Part shown: in pieces, positions 32,154 to 41,607 of the stretch | Layout: every line of letters begins with the position of its first letter | How positions within the stretch are numbered: position 1 is the first letter of the stretch | Source: Dethiobacter sp. | Lineage (GTDB): Bacteria > Bacillota > Dethiobacteria > Dethiobacterales > Dethiobacteraceae | NCBI GenBank assembly: GCA_018335875.1 | Contig: JAGXRN010000028.1 | Span: forward strand, 1 to 62,318 | Length of the DNA: 62,318 nt | Direction of reading: 5' to 3' | The notes under the pieces: generated by a model | Database searches by the model: none | The model's input: only the letters and a program-made list of their open reading frames with translations | Told to the model about the DNA's origin: nothing | Program-made: the position numbers and the translations under genes

Positions 32154-34631
32154 GTGAAAGTCATCATTATGGCCGGTGGGGAAGGTTCCCGCCTGCGGCC
32201 GCTGACCTGTGACCGGCCCAAGCCAATGGTGCCGATTATGAACAGGCCGATGATGGAACATATTGTGGCTCTGTTGAAGAATTATAACCTGACTGAGATA
32301 GGTGTAACACTGCAGTATCGCCCTGAGCAGATTAAAAAGTATTTTGGTGACGGCCGTGAGTTTGGTGTTAATATAAGTTATTTTGTTGAAGACTCTCCTC
32401 TGGGGACGGCAGGCAGTGTTAAAAACGCCGGTGATTTTCTCGATGAAACTTTTCTCGTCATCAGCGGTGATGCTCTCACTGATTTTAATTTACAGAGAGC
32501 CATTGATTATCATCGCGCCAAACGCTCCATAGCTACACTGGTGCTGACCCGGGTGCCGGAACCTCTGGAATATGGTGTGGTGATTACGGAAAAAGACGGG
32601 CGCATCATACGGTTCCTGGAAAAGCCGGGTTGGGGGGAAGTCTTCAGCGATACAGTGAACACCGGTATTTACATACTGGAACCTGAAGTACTGAGGTTTT
32701 TTGAAGCAGGTGTAATGTTTGACTTTGCCAGGGACCTTTTTCCGCTTTTGATGAAAAAAGGGCACTCTCTTTTTGGCTATATCGCAGATGGCTACTGGTG
32801 TGATATCGGCAACCTGCATCAGTATCAGCAGGCCCATCTTGATATTCTCCAGGGCAGAGTCAGGGTGCAGTTTATGGAGAGGGAGGTTTCACCCGGCGTT
32901 TATATGGGTGAAAATGTGGTTGTTGCCCGGGATGCGGTTATTAACGGCCCTGTCCTGATAGGGAGCGGGTCTAGAATAGGCAGCGCCGCCAGGATTGAGG
33001 ACCATACAGTCATCGGCCCCAATTCACAGGTGGACGCCTATGCGTCGCTTAAGCGCGGCCTGGTCTGGCGCAGCGCCTTCATCGGCCAGAGAGCCGAGGT
33101 GCGCGGTGCAGTACTTTGCAACCGGGTTCAGGTCCAGCAGGGCTCATCTTTATTCGAAGGGTCAGTGGTGGGGGACGATACAATTATTGAGCAAAACTGC
33201 ACAATCAGGCCCAACATCAAAATTTGGCCGCATAAACGCGTGGAAAGCGGAAGCCTTGTTACAGAGAGCCTGATTTGGGGCGCCAAACCTGTGCGCAGCC
33301 TGTTTGGCTATGACGGTATCAGCGGCACTGTTAATCTTGAGGTAACACCGGAGCTTGTAGCCAAGCTTGGTGTGGCTTACGGTTCACTCTTTGCCGAAGG
33401 CAGTCAGATTGTTGTCAGCAGCGACGACTGGAAAGCCTCCCGCATGCTCAAAGACGCCGCCATGGCAGGCCTGCTTTCAGCGGGAATCAAGGTGTATGAC
33501 CTTGGTGTCACTGTCACTCCGATCACCAGGCAGGCGGTTAAACAGCTTGATGTCAGGGGCGGTATACATATCCAGCTTTCCAGGGAGGCCGACACCAATA
33601 CAAAAATAAAATTTTTTGACGCCGGCGGCCTTGACCTTGCCAAAGGCTGGGAGCGAAAAATAGAGCAGACCTTTTACCGTGAAGATTTTAAGCGCATTAA
33701 GGGTATTGACGTGGGAGAAACAGTTAAGCTTGGCAACTACTCTGAAAAATACCTGGAAAACCTGCTTGGCTCAGTTGAGATGGCAGTGTTTCGCGATGTG
33801 AGGACAAAAGTGCTGCTTGCTTATCCCACACCGTGGCTTTATACACTTCTTGTCCCCCTTCTGCAGCGGTTGAATTGCGAGGTCTATACAATGACTGCCC
33901 CTGCCACAGGGGAACCCCTTACACTTGATAAATTAAGCTTGCATTTTGATGAGGTTGCTGCCAGGGTACGCGGCTTTAACGCCGACCTCGGCATTGTAAT
34001 GGACCCCAACGCCGAAAAACTTGTGCTGTTTGACGAGCAGGGGCGCGCAGTGGCTGATGACCTGTTCCTGGCCCTTACCTCACTTTTGGTTTTTAAAACA
34101 AGTGCGGGCTGCACTGTAGCGGTACCTGTCACAGCCCCGGATGTAATAGAAAAACTGGCAGGGCTGCACCAAGGGCAGGTGCTGCGGACCAGGACTGCGC
34201 CCCGTTTCCTGATGGAGGCACTGGCCGCGGAGGGGCTGCAGAAAGGAAAGCTGGACCAGTTTATTTTTTCTTTTGACGCCATTGCTTCGCTTGTTAAAAT
34301 CATGGAGTACCTGGTTGCAAATGACACCCGCCTCTCAACCCTTTTGCAAGACATCCCTAATTTTCACCTTCACAAGCAGGATGTGGATTGTTCCTGGGGC
34401 GCCAAAGGCGCTGTGATGCGCCGCTTGATTGAAGAAACAAGCGGGGGCGATGTGGAGCTTTTAGACGGAGTAAAGATAAAACACGATGCAGGATGGGCGC
34501 TGGTCCTGCCTGACCCCGAGAGGCCGGTCTACCGGGTCTACGGGGAGGGCTATTCGGCTGAAATGGCCGAGGAACTCACAGACCTATACGTGAAGAAGAT
34601 TAAAAAAATCCAGCTGGAGCTGGAGAAATAG
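32154..34631 (+). CDS. Nucleotidyltransferase fused to degenerate phosphohexomutase
   Basis: An 825-residue fusion. Residues 1-235 form an NTP-transferase domain ([21 protein letters not shown] region, in pieces, and [10 protein letters not shown]), which would make a nucleotide sugar. A left-handed beta-helix of hexapeptide repeats spans about 255-365. A phosphoglucomutase/phosphomannomutase domain follows from about 385. The phosphoserine loop usually reads TASHNP with an active Ser. Here it reads [19 protein letters not shown] near 469, lacking that serine and the HNP. The mutase half is probably catalytically dead or regulatory. GTG start at 32154. It follows the GT4 gene after about 95 bases. 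Substrate (GDP-mannose, ADP- or UDP-glucose) is not decided by sequence; family members are often named mannose-1-phosphate guanylyltransferase. Confidence 0.88.
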   Translation: MKVIIMAGGEGSRLRPLTCDRPKPMVPIMNRPMMEHIVALLKNYNLTEIGVTLQYRPEQIKKYFGDGREFGVNISYFVEDSPLGTAGSVKNAGDFLDETFLVISGDALTDFNLQRAIDYHRAKRSIATLVLTRVPEPLEYGVVITEKDGRIIRFLEKPGWGEVFSDTVNTGIYILEPEVLRFFEAGVMFDFARDLFPLLMKKGHSLFGYIADGYWCDIGNLHQYQQAHLDILQGRVRVQFMEREVSPGVYMGENVVVARDAVINGPVLIGSGSRIGSAARIEDHTVIGPNSQVDAYASLKRGLVWRSAFIGQRAEVRGAVLCNRVQVQQGSSLFEGSVVGDDTIIEQNCTIRPNIKIWPHKRVESGSLVTESLIWGAKPVRSLFGYDGISGTVNLEVTPELVAKLGVAYGSLFAEGSQIVVSSDDWKASRMLKDAAMAGLLSAGIKVYDLGVTVTPITRQAVKQLDVRGGIHIQLSREADTNTKIKFFDAGGLDLAKGWERKIEQTFYREDFKRIKGIDVGETVKLGNYSEKYLENLLGSVEMAVFRDVRTKVLLAYPTPWLYTLLVPLLQRLNCEVYTMTAPATGEPLTLDKLSLHFDEVAARVRGFNADLGIVMDPNAEKLVLFDEQGRAVADDLFLALTSLLVFKTSAGCTVAVPVTAPDVIEKLAGLHQGQVLRTRTAPRFLMEALAAEGLQKGKLDQFIFSFDAIASLVKIMEYLVANDTRLSTLLQDIPNFHLHKQDVDCSWGAKGAVMRRLIEETSGGDVELLDGVKIKHDAGWALVLPDPERPVYRVYGEGYSAEMAEELTDLYVKKIKKIQLELEK

Positions 34632-34635
34632 ATGC

Positions 34636-34662
34636 AAAAAGCGGCTCGCAGAGTCGCTTTTT
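34636..34662 (+). terminator. Terminator after the nucleotidyltransferase gene
   Basis: AAAAAGCGGCT / AGTCGCTTTTT (11 pairs with one G-T), loop CGCAG, ending in a T-run. Confidence 0.8.
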
Positions 34663-34729
34663 CGAATAAAGCATAAGCTTTTAGGAAAACATAGTAAAAC
34701 ATGTAAAGCTTTAATTGAGGAGGAAAGTG

Positions 34730-35197
34730 ATGGACAGGTTAACCGCGGGCTCAGTGGCAGGGCTGGCTTCCGGTATTGTTGTGGGGACTATCTCTCAAAT
34801 CCTTCATGCTCTGGGCATCTGCAGAATGTGTCTGGTTTCAATCGGAGGCGGAATGTTTCTGCGGGAAATGCTTGGTGCAACCGCCCCTCTATACTGGCAG
34901 TTAGTCGGTTGGGCCACACATTTGATTATAAGCGGCTTACTTGGTGTGTTTACTGTATACATACTGGTCCTGACCGGAAGGGAATATGCCCTCTGGAAAG
35001 GCCTGTTGTTTGGAGCCGCTGTCTGGTTTCTGAGTATAGCCTTTATTTCCCCACTGGCCGGATATCTCCCCCGCAACGCAAGCCCGGCAGACTTCTTTAT
35101 CGTGCTGGCCTACCACCTCCTATTCGGTGCACTCACGGCATGGCTGCTTGTGAGGTATGCGAAACATGCCTTGATGAGAAAAATTGATTCAACTTAA
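34730..35197 (+). CDS. Four-helix membrane protein, unknown
   Basis: A 155-residue membrane protein with about four hydrophobic segments and the pattern GLASGIVVGTISQILHALG at its start. I cannot name a family beyond a resemblance to small YqhR-like Firmicutes membrane proteins. ATG 34730 follows GGAGGA; the frame opens 15 bases earlier at a codon without a ribosome binding site. It is bounded by terminators on both sides, so it is a single-gene unit in the glucan island. Function unknown. Confidence 0.75.
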   Translation: MDRLTAGSVAGLASGIVVGTISQILHALGICRMCLVSIGGGMFLREMLGATAPLYWQLVGWATHLIISGLLGVFTVYILVLTGREYALWKGLLFGAAVWFLSIAFISPLAGYLPRNASPADFFIVLAYHLLFGALTAWLLVRYAKHALMRKIDST

Positions 35198-35236
35198 AAA
35201 AGAGCGTCCCCGTAAATAACGGGAACGCTCTTTTTT
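35196..35236. terminator. Bidirectional terminator
   Basis: A long hairpin, AAAAAAGAGCGTCCCCGT / ACGGGAACGCTCTTTTTT, 18 pairs with one mismatch, five-base loop, A and T runs on either side. It sits between the convergent membrane protein gene and the GH57 gene. Confidence 0.88.
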
Positions 35237-35239
35237 AAG

Positions 35240-36868
35240 TCAAACTCCCCCTGCAATCGGAACCGCCACTTTTTCAGTCCTGTCAGGTGGTGCATAGATT
35301 CTGTAGTCCAGTGCCGGGAAGATATTATCTTTTTCCTGCAGGATGCGCAACCAGTTAATATCGACAGTATGGTTGTAAAGCTGCTCGTGCAGCCGGAGGA
35401 AGCGGACAAGGTGGTCTGTGGCGCGCTGGTTGGCGTAGCTGACCATGGTGCCGCTGGCCATGATAAAGGGCCAATCGCTGGCCTGGGCCAGCAGCAGTTC
35501 GCGCGCCAGCTGGTCTAAAGCTTCCTTTTGCACGCCGGAGGCAGCGGGAAAATCTGCTGCAGCACGTGTCATGCGGCTGGCTGCTTCGTGCAGGTGCCTG
35601 TAGAGCCAATCGTTGCTCTCGTTGAGCCAGACTTCATGGTAGCCCTTGTTTCCCCAGCTGGAAGGATTAGGCTCCGCTTCCTGCAGCGGCAGGGGCAAAG
35701 CGAGGTACTCGCTGGGTGTAATTGGGCGGAAAACATTCTGGTCACTATCAATCTTGCGGAAAAGATCCTCCAGCCAGTCGGGCCCTTCATACCACCAATG
35801 GCCGAACAGCTCGGCATCATAAGGCGCCACTACTATTGGCGGCCGTCCTATCTGCTCAGCCAGGTATTCAATCTGCTTTTCTCTGTTAAACATAAAGTTG
35901 CCTGCATGCTGAGTCAGGCGCTGGTGCGCCCTCTGAGGGCAGTAGGGTTCCTTATGGTTTGTTTTGCCTGTAATGCGATAGTATTTAAAGCCGGTATGAA
36001 TACGTATGCCGTCTGGGTGGATATATGGTGCGATGTAATCGTAGGGCAGGTCAAAGCCGATATCGCGGTAGAAATCACGGTAATCAAAATCGCCCGGGTA
36101 GCCTTCGGCTTTGCTCCATACCTGCTTGCTTGACTCCGGGTCGCGCCCGAATGCAGCCACGCCCGCTGGAGTAATAATAGGGCTGGATACTCCGAAAGCA
36201 GGCCTCGGCGTGGCATAAAGCAGGCCGTGGCTGTCGAGGAAGAAATAGTTAATACCAAGATCGGCCAGCATGGAATCCAGGCCGTGCTCATAAGCACATT
36301 CAGGCAACCAGATTCCTTTTGGAGCCTGGCCGAACAAACGTGTGTGCTGCTCCACCGCCAGGGACAACTGGGCATAAACGGCTTCGGGTTGGGTTAAGAG
36401 GAGCGGCAGATAGCCGTGTGTGCCGGCGCAGGTTATCAACTCTACTTTGCCTGTGGCGGCAAGGTTGCGGAATGCCTTAACTATATCACCGCCGTAAAAG
36501 TTAAAAAAACGATGATAAGACTGCTGCAGGCGCTGCAGGTACATTTGGGCAAGGCCTGAGAACTCAGGGTCTCCTGATGTGCGGGCTACCTCTTTTTCGC
36601 CAAGTTCCATCAGCCTATTCAGATAACCGCGGTATTTTTCCTGCAGGTAGACGTCCTGCCACATGGCTGTTAGTGTTGGCGAGAGAGACATTGTAAGCCT
36701 GTAATCCACGCCATCTCTATTGAGCCTCTCCAATGCCGCCAGCAGCGGCAGGTAGGTCTCTGTCAGCGCTTCAAAAAACCACTTCTCCTCCAGCGAAAAA
36801 GAATATTCAGGGTGTTTAACATATGGCAGGTGTGCGTGTAAAACTATGGTCAGATATCCTTTAGTCAC
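35240..36868 (-). CDS. GH57 1,4-alpha-glucan branching enzyme
   Basis: A 542-residue family GH57 protein of the DUF1957 type, in which alpha-glucan branching enzymes are known. The nucleophile motif is IWLPECAYEHG (Glu) near residue 185. The acid motif is VAPYDAELFGHWWYEG (Asp) near 350. N-terminal motif 1 is LHAHLPYVKHPE. The DUF1957 C-terminal helical domain is present. Such enzymes cut an alpha-1,4 glucan and rejoin it as an alpha-1,6 branch. GTG start at 36868 overlaps the upstream DUF4912 gene by eight bases, so they are coupled. Confidence 0.9.
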   Translation of the reverse strand: MTKGYLTIVLHAHLPYVKHPEYSFSLEEKWFFEALTETYLPLLAALERLNRDGVDYRLTMSLSPTLTAMWQDVYLQEKYRGYLNRLMELGEKEVARTSGDPEFSGLAQMYLQRLQQSYHRFFNFYGGDIVKAFRNLAATGKVELITCAGTHGYLPLLLTQPEAVYAQLSLAVEQHTRLFGQAPKGIWLPECAYEHGLDSMLADLGINYFFLDSHGLLYATPRPAFGVSSPIITPAGVAAFGRDPESSKQVWSKAEGYPGDFDYRDFYRDIGFDLPYDYIAPYIHPDGIRIHTGFKYYRITGKTNHKEPYCPQRAHQRLTQHAGNFMFNREKQIEYLAEQIGRPPIVVAPYDAELFGHWWYEGPDWLEDLFRKIDSDQNVFRPITPSEYLALPLPLQEAEPNPSSWGNKGYHEVWLNESNDWLYRHLHEAASRMTRAAADFPAASGVQKEALDQLARELLLAQASDWPFIMASGTMVSYANQRATDHLVRFLRLHEQLYNHTVDINWLRILQEKDNIFPALDYRIYAPPDRTEKVAVPIAGGV

Positions 36869-37379
36869 GGTATACCCCCTTGCTTTCCGGTTGCTCTGTA
36901 TGGTCGAAAAGTTCGTATGAGGAGAGGCCCACTACCATGTAACGGAAGTAACGGTTTTGCCAGAAAGCAAACATTTTCCAGCGCGGGTCCAGAACCGCGG
37001 AAAGAGAATCACGGGGAGTACGGACAGCATTAGATGTAAGCATGGCGATAAAGCGGCCGTCAGCCAACACTTTTCCTAACTGCACGTGATAAGAGTGGCC
37101 GGAGCTCTCTACATTAAAATGCCAGTTTCCCGTTTCAGACAGGTTTACGACAATATCTTTAATGCTGCCGGCATCATTGTCATAAATGCGAAGCACATTT
37201 TCTCCCGCTGTCCAGGCGCCGCCGTACTCATTATGAAACCTTTCAGCCAAATCCGGCGTGACTTCCCAGTAAGCAAACAACCAGTATGGATCCCTCGGTA
37301 AAACTACGATACGATCTGCACCGTATGTTGCGGGCAGTGTATACCCTGCGTTTAGTTGCTGACGATCCAGTCTATGCAT
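36861..37379 (-). CDS. DUF4912 protein
   Basis: A 172-residue protein with a DUF4912 domain covering most of its length: LPRDPYWLFAYWEVTPD at about 27-43, ENVLRIYD and the glycan-binding-like GHSYHVQLGKV strands. DUF4912 proteins are beta-sandwiches often found next to GH57 genes, with no proven role; a carbohydrate-binding or adaptor function is the usual guess. ATG at 37379. Its stop lies eight bases inside the branching enzyme gene. First gene of the minus-strand pair, with a gap of about 280 bases to the next, divergent GH57 gene. Confidence 0.85.
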   Translation of the reverse strand: MHRLDRQQLNAGYTLPATYGADRIVVLPRDPYWLFAYWEVTPDLAERFHNEYGGAWTAGENVLRIYDNDAGSIKDIVVNLSETGNWHFNVESSGHSYHVQLGKVLADGRFIAMLTSNAVRTPRDSLSAVLDPRWKMFAFWQNRYFRYMVVGLSSYELFDHTEQPESKGVYRD

Positions 37380-37660
37380 AAATGGCCTCCTGCAAAAAAA
37401 GTAAGAACAACTTATATTATTGACTATTACAGTACTACTTATTTATAGATTCCCAAACTTTTACCGTTTGTATAAAAACAGTTGCCTGTGGCATGCTATC
37501 CGTGCATGTATTGCAAGATTATAGCATTACAGCGAAAATTTTCTGTGCGGAGCGAAATAGCACTATTGCATTTTTTCACCTCGCGAACCGCGTACTTGTG
37601 CTGCACCGGAAACAGTGCAACTTTCGCCTGAAGTGAAGAAAAATTAGTGGAGGTTGAATT

Positions 37661-39736
37661 TTGAGCGGGCAAAAAACTAACAGTATCAGTTTTATTATGG
37701 CTTTGCACAACCACCAGCCGGAGGGAAACCTGCCGGAGGTTTTTGAACGCACTTTTGCCTCTGCCTATGAGCCCTTTATAAGTGAACTGGAAAACTTCCC
37801 GGAAATTAAGGTTACACTTCATTACTCCGGAATCCTTTTGAATTGGCTGCTGTCAAGGCGGCCGGAGTTTTTAGCACGTCTGCGCGCGCTGATTGATAAA
37901 GGCCAGGTTGAAATGATGGGCGGGGCTTTTTATGAACCCATCCTGGCGATGATTCCGGATGAAGATAAAGTGGGGCAGATCAGGAAGCAGAACGATTTTA
38001 TAAGGGATAATTTCGGCGTGGAGGCTACGGGCGCCTGGCTGGCGGAAAGGGTGTGGGAACCCCACCTGGCTTTGTCCCTGGCTGCAGCGGGTATAAAATA
38101 TACCGTCCTTGATGACGCCCATTTTCATAATGTGGGTTTTAGCGAAGAAGATACTTTGCACTATTATGTGACCGAGGAAGGCGGGGCCCGCCTTGCCATT
38201 TTTCCCATCAGTGAGAAATTGCGCTACCTCATTCCTTTTGCCGAGCCCCATGAGACTATCGATTATCTGAGGCAGGCAGCCACTGCCGCCGGGGAGCGAG
38301 TGGTGGTCCTGGCTGACGACGGTGAAAAATTCGGTTCGTGGCCGGACACCGCTCAGCATGTCTACGGGGAAGGCTGGTTGCGGCGTTTCTTTTCGCTGCT
38401 GCGGGAAAACAGCAGCTGGATAAATGTAACTACTTTTGATCATTTTATGCACCGCTTCACGCCGGCTGGGAGAGCTTATCTGCCTGCTGCGTCATACCGT
38501 GAAATGATGGAGTGGTCAGGAGGATTCTGGCGCAATTTCTTCGTACGCTACCCTGAAAGCAACCAGATACACAAAAAGATGCTTCACGTGCGGGAGAAAT
38601 TATCTGCTCTGCCTGAGAGCGCGGTAAAGCAGGAGGCGCTTGATTATGTCTGGGCAGGCCAGTGCAACTGTGCATACTGGCACGGTGTATTCGGCGGGCT
38701 CTACCTTAATTTCTTACGTTCCGCTCTTTACAGCCGCCTGATTGCAGCAGAGGATTTGATTGACCGCGAGCGTCACCACGGCAACCAGTGGGTGGAGCTT
38801 GAAAGCAAAGATTTTGATTTTGACGGTGATGAAGAAATAATGGTCTCAGGTGAAAAACTGGGGCTGATTTTTGCTCCGGCCCAGGGAGGCGCATTAATTG
38901 AGCTGGATTATAAGCCGCGCCGGTTTAATCTGGTGGATGTATTAACTCGCCGGCCCGAACCATACCACTGCAACATCTTTGAACTGGCCGAAGGCCAGTG
39001 TGCCACAACTGAAATCAAGACCATCCATCATATTACAAAAGTCAAAGAAGCAGGCCTTGAAAACCTGTTGATTTATGATACCTACCGCCGTGCCTCACTT
39101 GTAGACCATTTTTTCACTGACGGCGCTACCCTCGATGACTTTGCTTACAACTTCGAGAGAGTGGAAGAGGGGGACTTCGTAGGCCGGCCATACCATGTAG
39201 TAGAAGCAGTCGCCTCTGACAAGGCCAGGGTAGTTATGGCAAGACTTGGTACAGTAAACAGTAACGGCGCCTCCTGCGCAGTCAGTATCACAAAGACAGT
39301 GGAGTATATACCTCAAACAGGGTTAATAAACTATGAGTATATGCTTGTTAATTCAGGTGAGGCGCAGCTTGACACTACTTTTGCCGTCGAGTTCAATATT
39401 AATTTTCTGGCTGGCAGCGCCAAGGACCGTTATTATAAAATACCGGGCATTGAAATGAGCGACAGGCTGCTCAATTCACGGGGCGAAGTTCGGGCTGTGA
39501 GGGAGTTCGGCCTGGTGGACGAATGGCAGGGAATAAGCACTGAGTTTGGCTTAGACCGCCCGGCGGACCTGTGGCGGCTGCCCCTTGAGACTGTCTCCCA
39601 ATCCGAGGACGGCATGGAACGTATTTATCAGGGCTCAACCATAATGCCCCTCTGGCAGGTTTCGCTTGAACCGGGCCGGCCGTGGCGGGTAAACATAACA
39701 CAAAGGGTGGGAGAACCGGCAAAGGAGATGAATTAA
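37661..39736 (+). CDS. GH57 alpha-amylase / 4-alpha-glucanotransferase
   Basis: A 691-residue GH57 protein with the DUF1925 and DUF1926 C-terminal domains seen in 4-alpha-glucanotransferases and alpha-amylases. Motif 1 is MALHNHQPEGN; the nucleophile Glu lies in TGAWLAERVWEPHLA near 130, and the Asp in VLADDGEKFGSWP near 215. The beta-sandwich C-terminal half begins near 385. It would transfer or hydrolyse alpha-1,4 glucan segments. The TTG start at 37661 follows GTGGAGGT. The next GH57 gene starts at the base after its stop. Confidence 0.92.
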   Translation: MSGQKTNSISFIMALHNHQPEGNLPEVFERTFASAYEPFISELENFPEIKVTLHYSGILLNWLLSRRPEFLARLRALIDKGQVEMMGGAFYEPILAMIPDEDKVGQIRKQNDFIRDNFGVEATGAWLAERVWEPHLALSLAAAGIKYTVLDDAHFHNVGFSEEDTLHYYVTEEGGARLAIFPISEKLRYLIPFAEPHETIDYLRQAATAAGERVVVLADDGEKFGSWPDTAQHVYGEGWLRRFFSLLRENSSWINVTTFDHFMHRFTPAGRAYLPAASYREMMEWSGGFWRNFFVRYPESNQIHKKMLHVREKLSALPESAVKQEALDYVWAGQCNCAYWHGVFGGLYLNFLRSALYSRLIAAEDLIDRERHHGNQWVELESKDFDFDGDEEIMVSGEKLGLIFAPAQGGALIELDYKPRRFNLVDVLTRRPEPYHCNIFELAEGQCATTEIKTIHHITKVKEAGLENLLIYDTYRRASLVDHFFTDGATLDDFAYNFERVEEGDFVGRPYHVVEAVASDKARVVMARLGTVNSNGASCAVSITKTVEYIPQTGLINYEYMLVNSGEAQLDTTFAVEFNINFLAGSAKDRYYKIPGIEMSDRLLNSRGEVRAVREFGLVDEWQGISTEFGLDRPADLWRLPLETVSQSEDGMERIYQGSTIMPLWQVSLEPGRPWRVNITQRVGEPAKEMN

Positions 39737-41461
39737 ATGGCAAAGCCTCTTTACCTGGCTTTTGTCTGGAACCAGCACCAGCCTTTTTATCAGGACACGG
39801 CAAAAAAAGAATATATCATGCCCTGGGTCAGGCTGCATGCAACCAAAGACTACTACCAGATGGCCGCAATCCTTAAAGACTACCCCACTGTGCGCCAGAC
39901 TTTCAATCTGACACCCTCGCTGCTTGAGCAGCTGGATGATTACCTGGGCGATGCCCGCGACTACTACCTTAAAGTAATGAAACCTGTCAGCCAGTTGGGC
40001 CGTGAGGATAAGCGATTTCTGCTCCAGCATTATTTCGATATTCACTGGGAACGGGTAATTGACCGCTGGCCCCGTTACAGCAAACTTCTCACTATGCAGG
40101 GGCGGTGCCGGGAACCACAGTCGGTTGATGCGGCCGTGGACAAGTTTTCAGATCAGGACTTTCTCGACCTGCAGGTCTGGTTCAATCTGGCCTGGATTGA
40201 CCCGGAGTACCGGGTCAAAGACGCCCAACTGGCCGGACTCCAGCAAAAAGGTGAGAATTTCAGCGAAGAAGACAAACAGTTAGTTCTCTTCAAGCAGTGG
40301 GAAATAATCAGGCAGGTTGTCCCCATACACCGCGAAATGGCTTCACATGGCCAGATAGAGTTGATAACGACACCTTACTATCACCCTATCATACCCCTGC
40401 TGATAGATACCCGCAGCGCCCTGCGCGCCTCCCCGGGCCTGCGTCTTCCCGAAACATTCTCATACCCTGAGGATGCAGCAGAACAGACGGTGAAGGCTAT
40501 CAACCAGTATCGGCGCTTTTTTAATGACTGGCCGCGCGGGATTTGGCCTCCGGAACAGGCAGTCAGTCCCGAAACTGTATCATTTTTTGCCGAGCAGGGG
40601 TTTAAATGGACAATAGCTGATGAAGATATTCTGGCACGATCGCTTCACCGCGAAATCTACCGTGATGGCTTTGGACATGTCCTAAATGCAGATGACCTCT
40701 ACCGGCCATACCGCGTGCTGGTTAATAACAGTGAAATAAACATGATCTTTCGTGATCACCATCTCTCAGACCGCATCGGTTTTGTCTATCACCAGATGCC
40801 TGTGGATCACGCAGTTGACGACCTTATACACCGCTTCCACAAGATCAGAGAGTCTGTAATTCATTGTCACGGCCCGCACCTGGTGACTATTGCCATGGAC
40901 GGTGAGAACGCCTGGGAGTGGTATCATGGCGATAAGACTGAATTTCTCCACCGCACTTACCGCAGGATTGCACAGGACCCGCTGCTGAGGGCTGTCACAG
41001 TATCTGAATTCCTGGAGGAATACCCGCCGGCCAGGGAACTGACAGAACTTCATACAGGTTCCTGGGTGGACCACAGCCTTACACGCTGGATTGGCAGCGA
41101 CAGTAAGAACAGGCTTTGGCAGATGCTCCTGAATACCCGGCAGATGTTGGAGGATGTCCGGGGCAGTGTTCCGCCGGGACGTTTTTTGGCCGCCAAGGAG
41201 AATCTGCTCATTGCCGAAGGAAGCGATTACACCTGGTGGGTGGACAGCATGCCCTACTACCTGGCGGCGCCTTTTGAGGCACTCTTTCGCAAACACCTGG
41301 TGAATGTATACCGTGAAGTGAACCGCACACCTCCAAGCTATCTGGAAGATCCCGTTATTAAGCCTCATCACGGCGAGTCTGTCTGGGTGGACGACCCCCT
41401 GGCCGGCCCCACTGCCATGGTACAGGCTAACAATCAAAATACAGAGGCTGGGAGCTGTTGA
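39737..41461 (+). CDS. GH57 glycoside hydrolase (amylopullulanase-like)
   Basis: A 574-residue GH57 protein. Motif 1 is FVWNQHQPFYQD; the catalytic Glu is in IWPPEQAVSPE near 275, and the Asp in TIAMDGENAWEWYHG near 400. The N-terminal helical part, RQTFNLTPSLLEQL, is like alpha-amylase or amylopullulanase GH57 members, which hydrolyse alpha-1,4 and some alpha-1,6 links. It is translationally coupled to the preceding GH57 gene (ATG directly after its stop). No signal peptide, so it acts inside the cell, presumably on stored glucan. A terminator follows. Confidence 0.9.
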   Translation: MAKPLYLAFVWNQHQPFYQDTAKKEYIMPWVRLHATKDYYQMAAILKDYPTVRQTFNLTPSLLEQLDDYLGDARDYYLKVMKPVSQLGREDKRFLLQHYFDIHWERVIDRWPRYSKLLTMQGRCREPQSVDAAVDKFSDQDFLDLQVWFNLAWIDPEYRVKDAQLAGLQQKGENFSEEDKQLVLFKQWEIIRQVVPIHREMASHGQIELITTPYYHPIIPLLIDTRSALRASPGLRLPETFSYPEDAAEQTVKAINQYRRFFNDWPRGIWPPEQAVSPETVSFFAEQGFKWTIADEDILARSLHREIYRDGFGHVLNADDLYRPYRVLVNNSEINMIFRDHHLSDRIGFVYHQMPVDHAVDDLIHRFHKIRESVIHCHGPHLVTIAMDGENAWEWYHGDKTEFLHRTYRRIAQDPLLRAVTVSEFLEEYPPARELTELHTGSWVDHSLTRWIGSDSKNRLWQMLLNTRQMLEDVRGSVPPGRFLAAKENLLIAEGSDYTWWVDSMPYYLAAPFEALFRKHLVNVYREVNRTPPSYLEDPVIKPHHGESVWVDDPLAGPTAMVQANNQNTEAGSC

Positions 41462-41486
41462 CCCAGGAATTATTTCCTGGGTTTTT
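41461..41486 (+). terminator. Terminator of the GH57 pair
   Basis: Perfect 9-bp stem ACCCAGGAA / TTCCTGGGT with a TTAT loop and TTTT, beginning at the last base of the GH57 stop codon. Confidence 0.88.
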
Positions 41487-41607
41487 CTGGTTTTTCTTGT
41501 ATTCGTTTTTTTCTCTTTTATGGAATGGACAGGCAGGAAAACAGTGTAATAATGTCGAAGCGCTATTATTGGCTTCTCCTAGATCAAGATATAAGGCTGG
41601 AGGAAAT

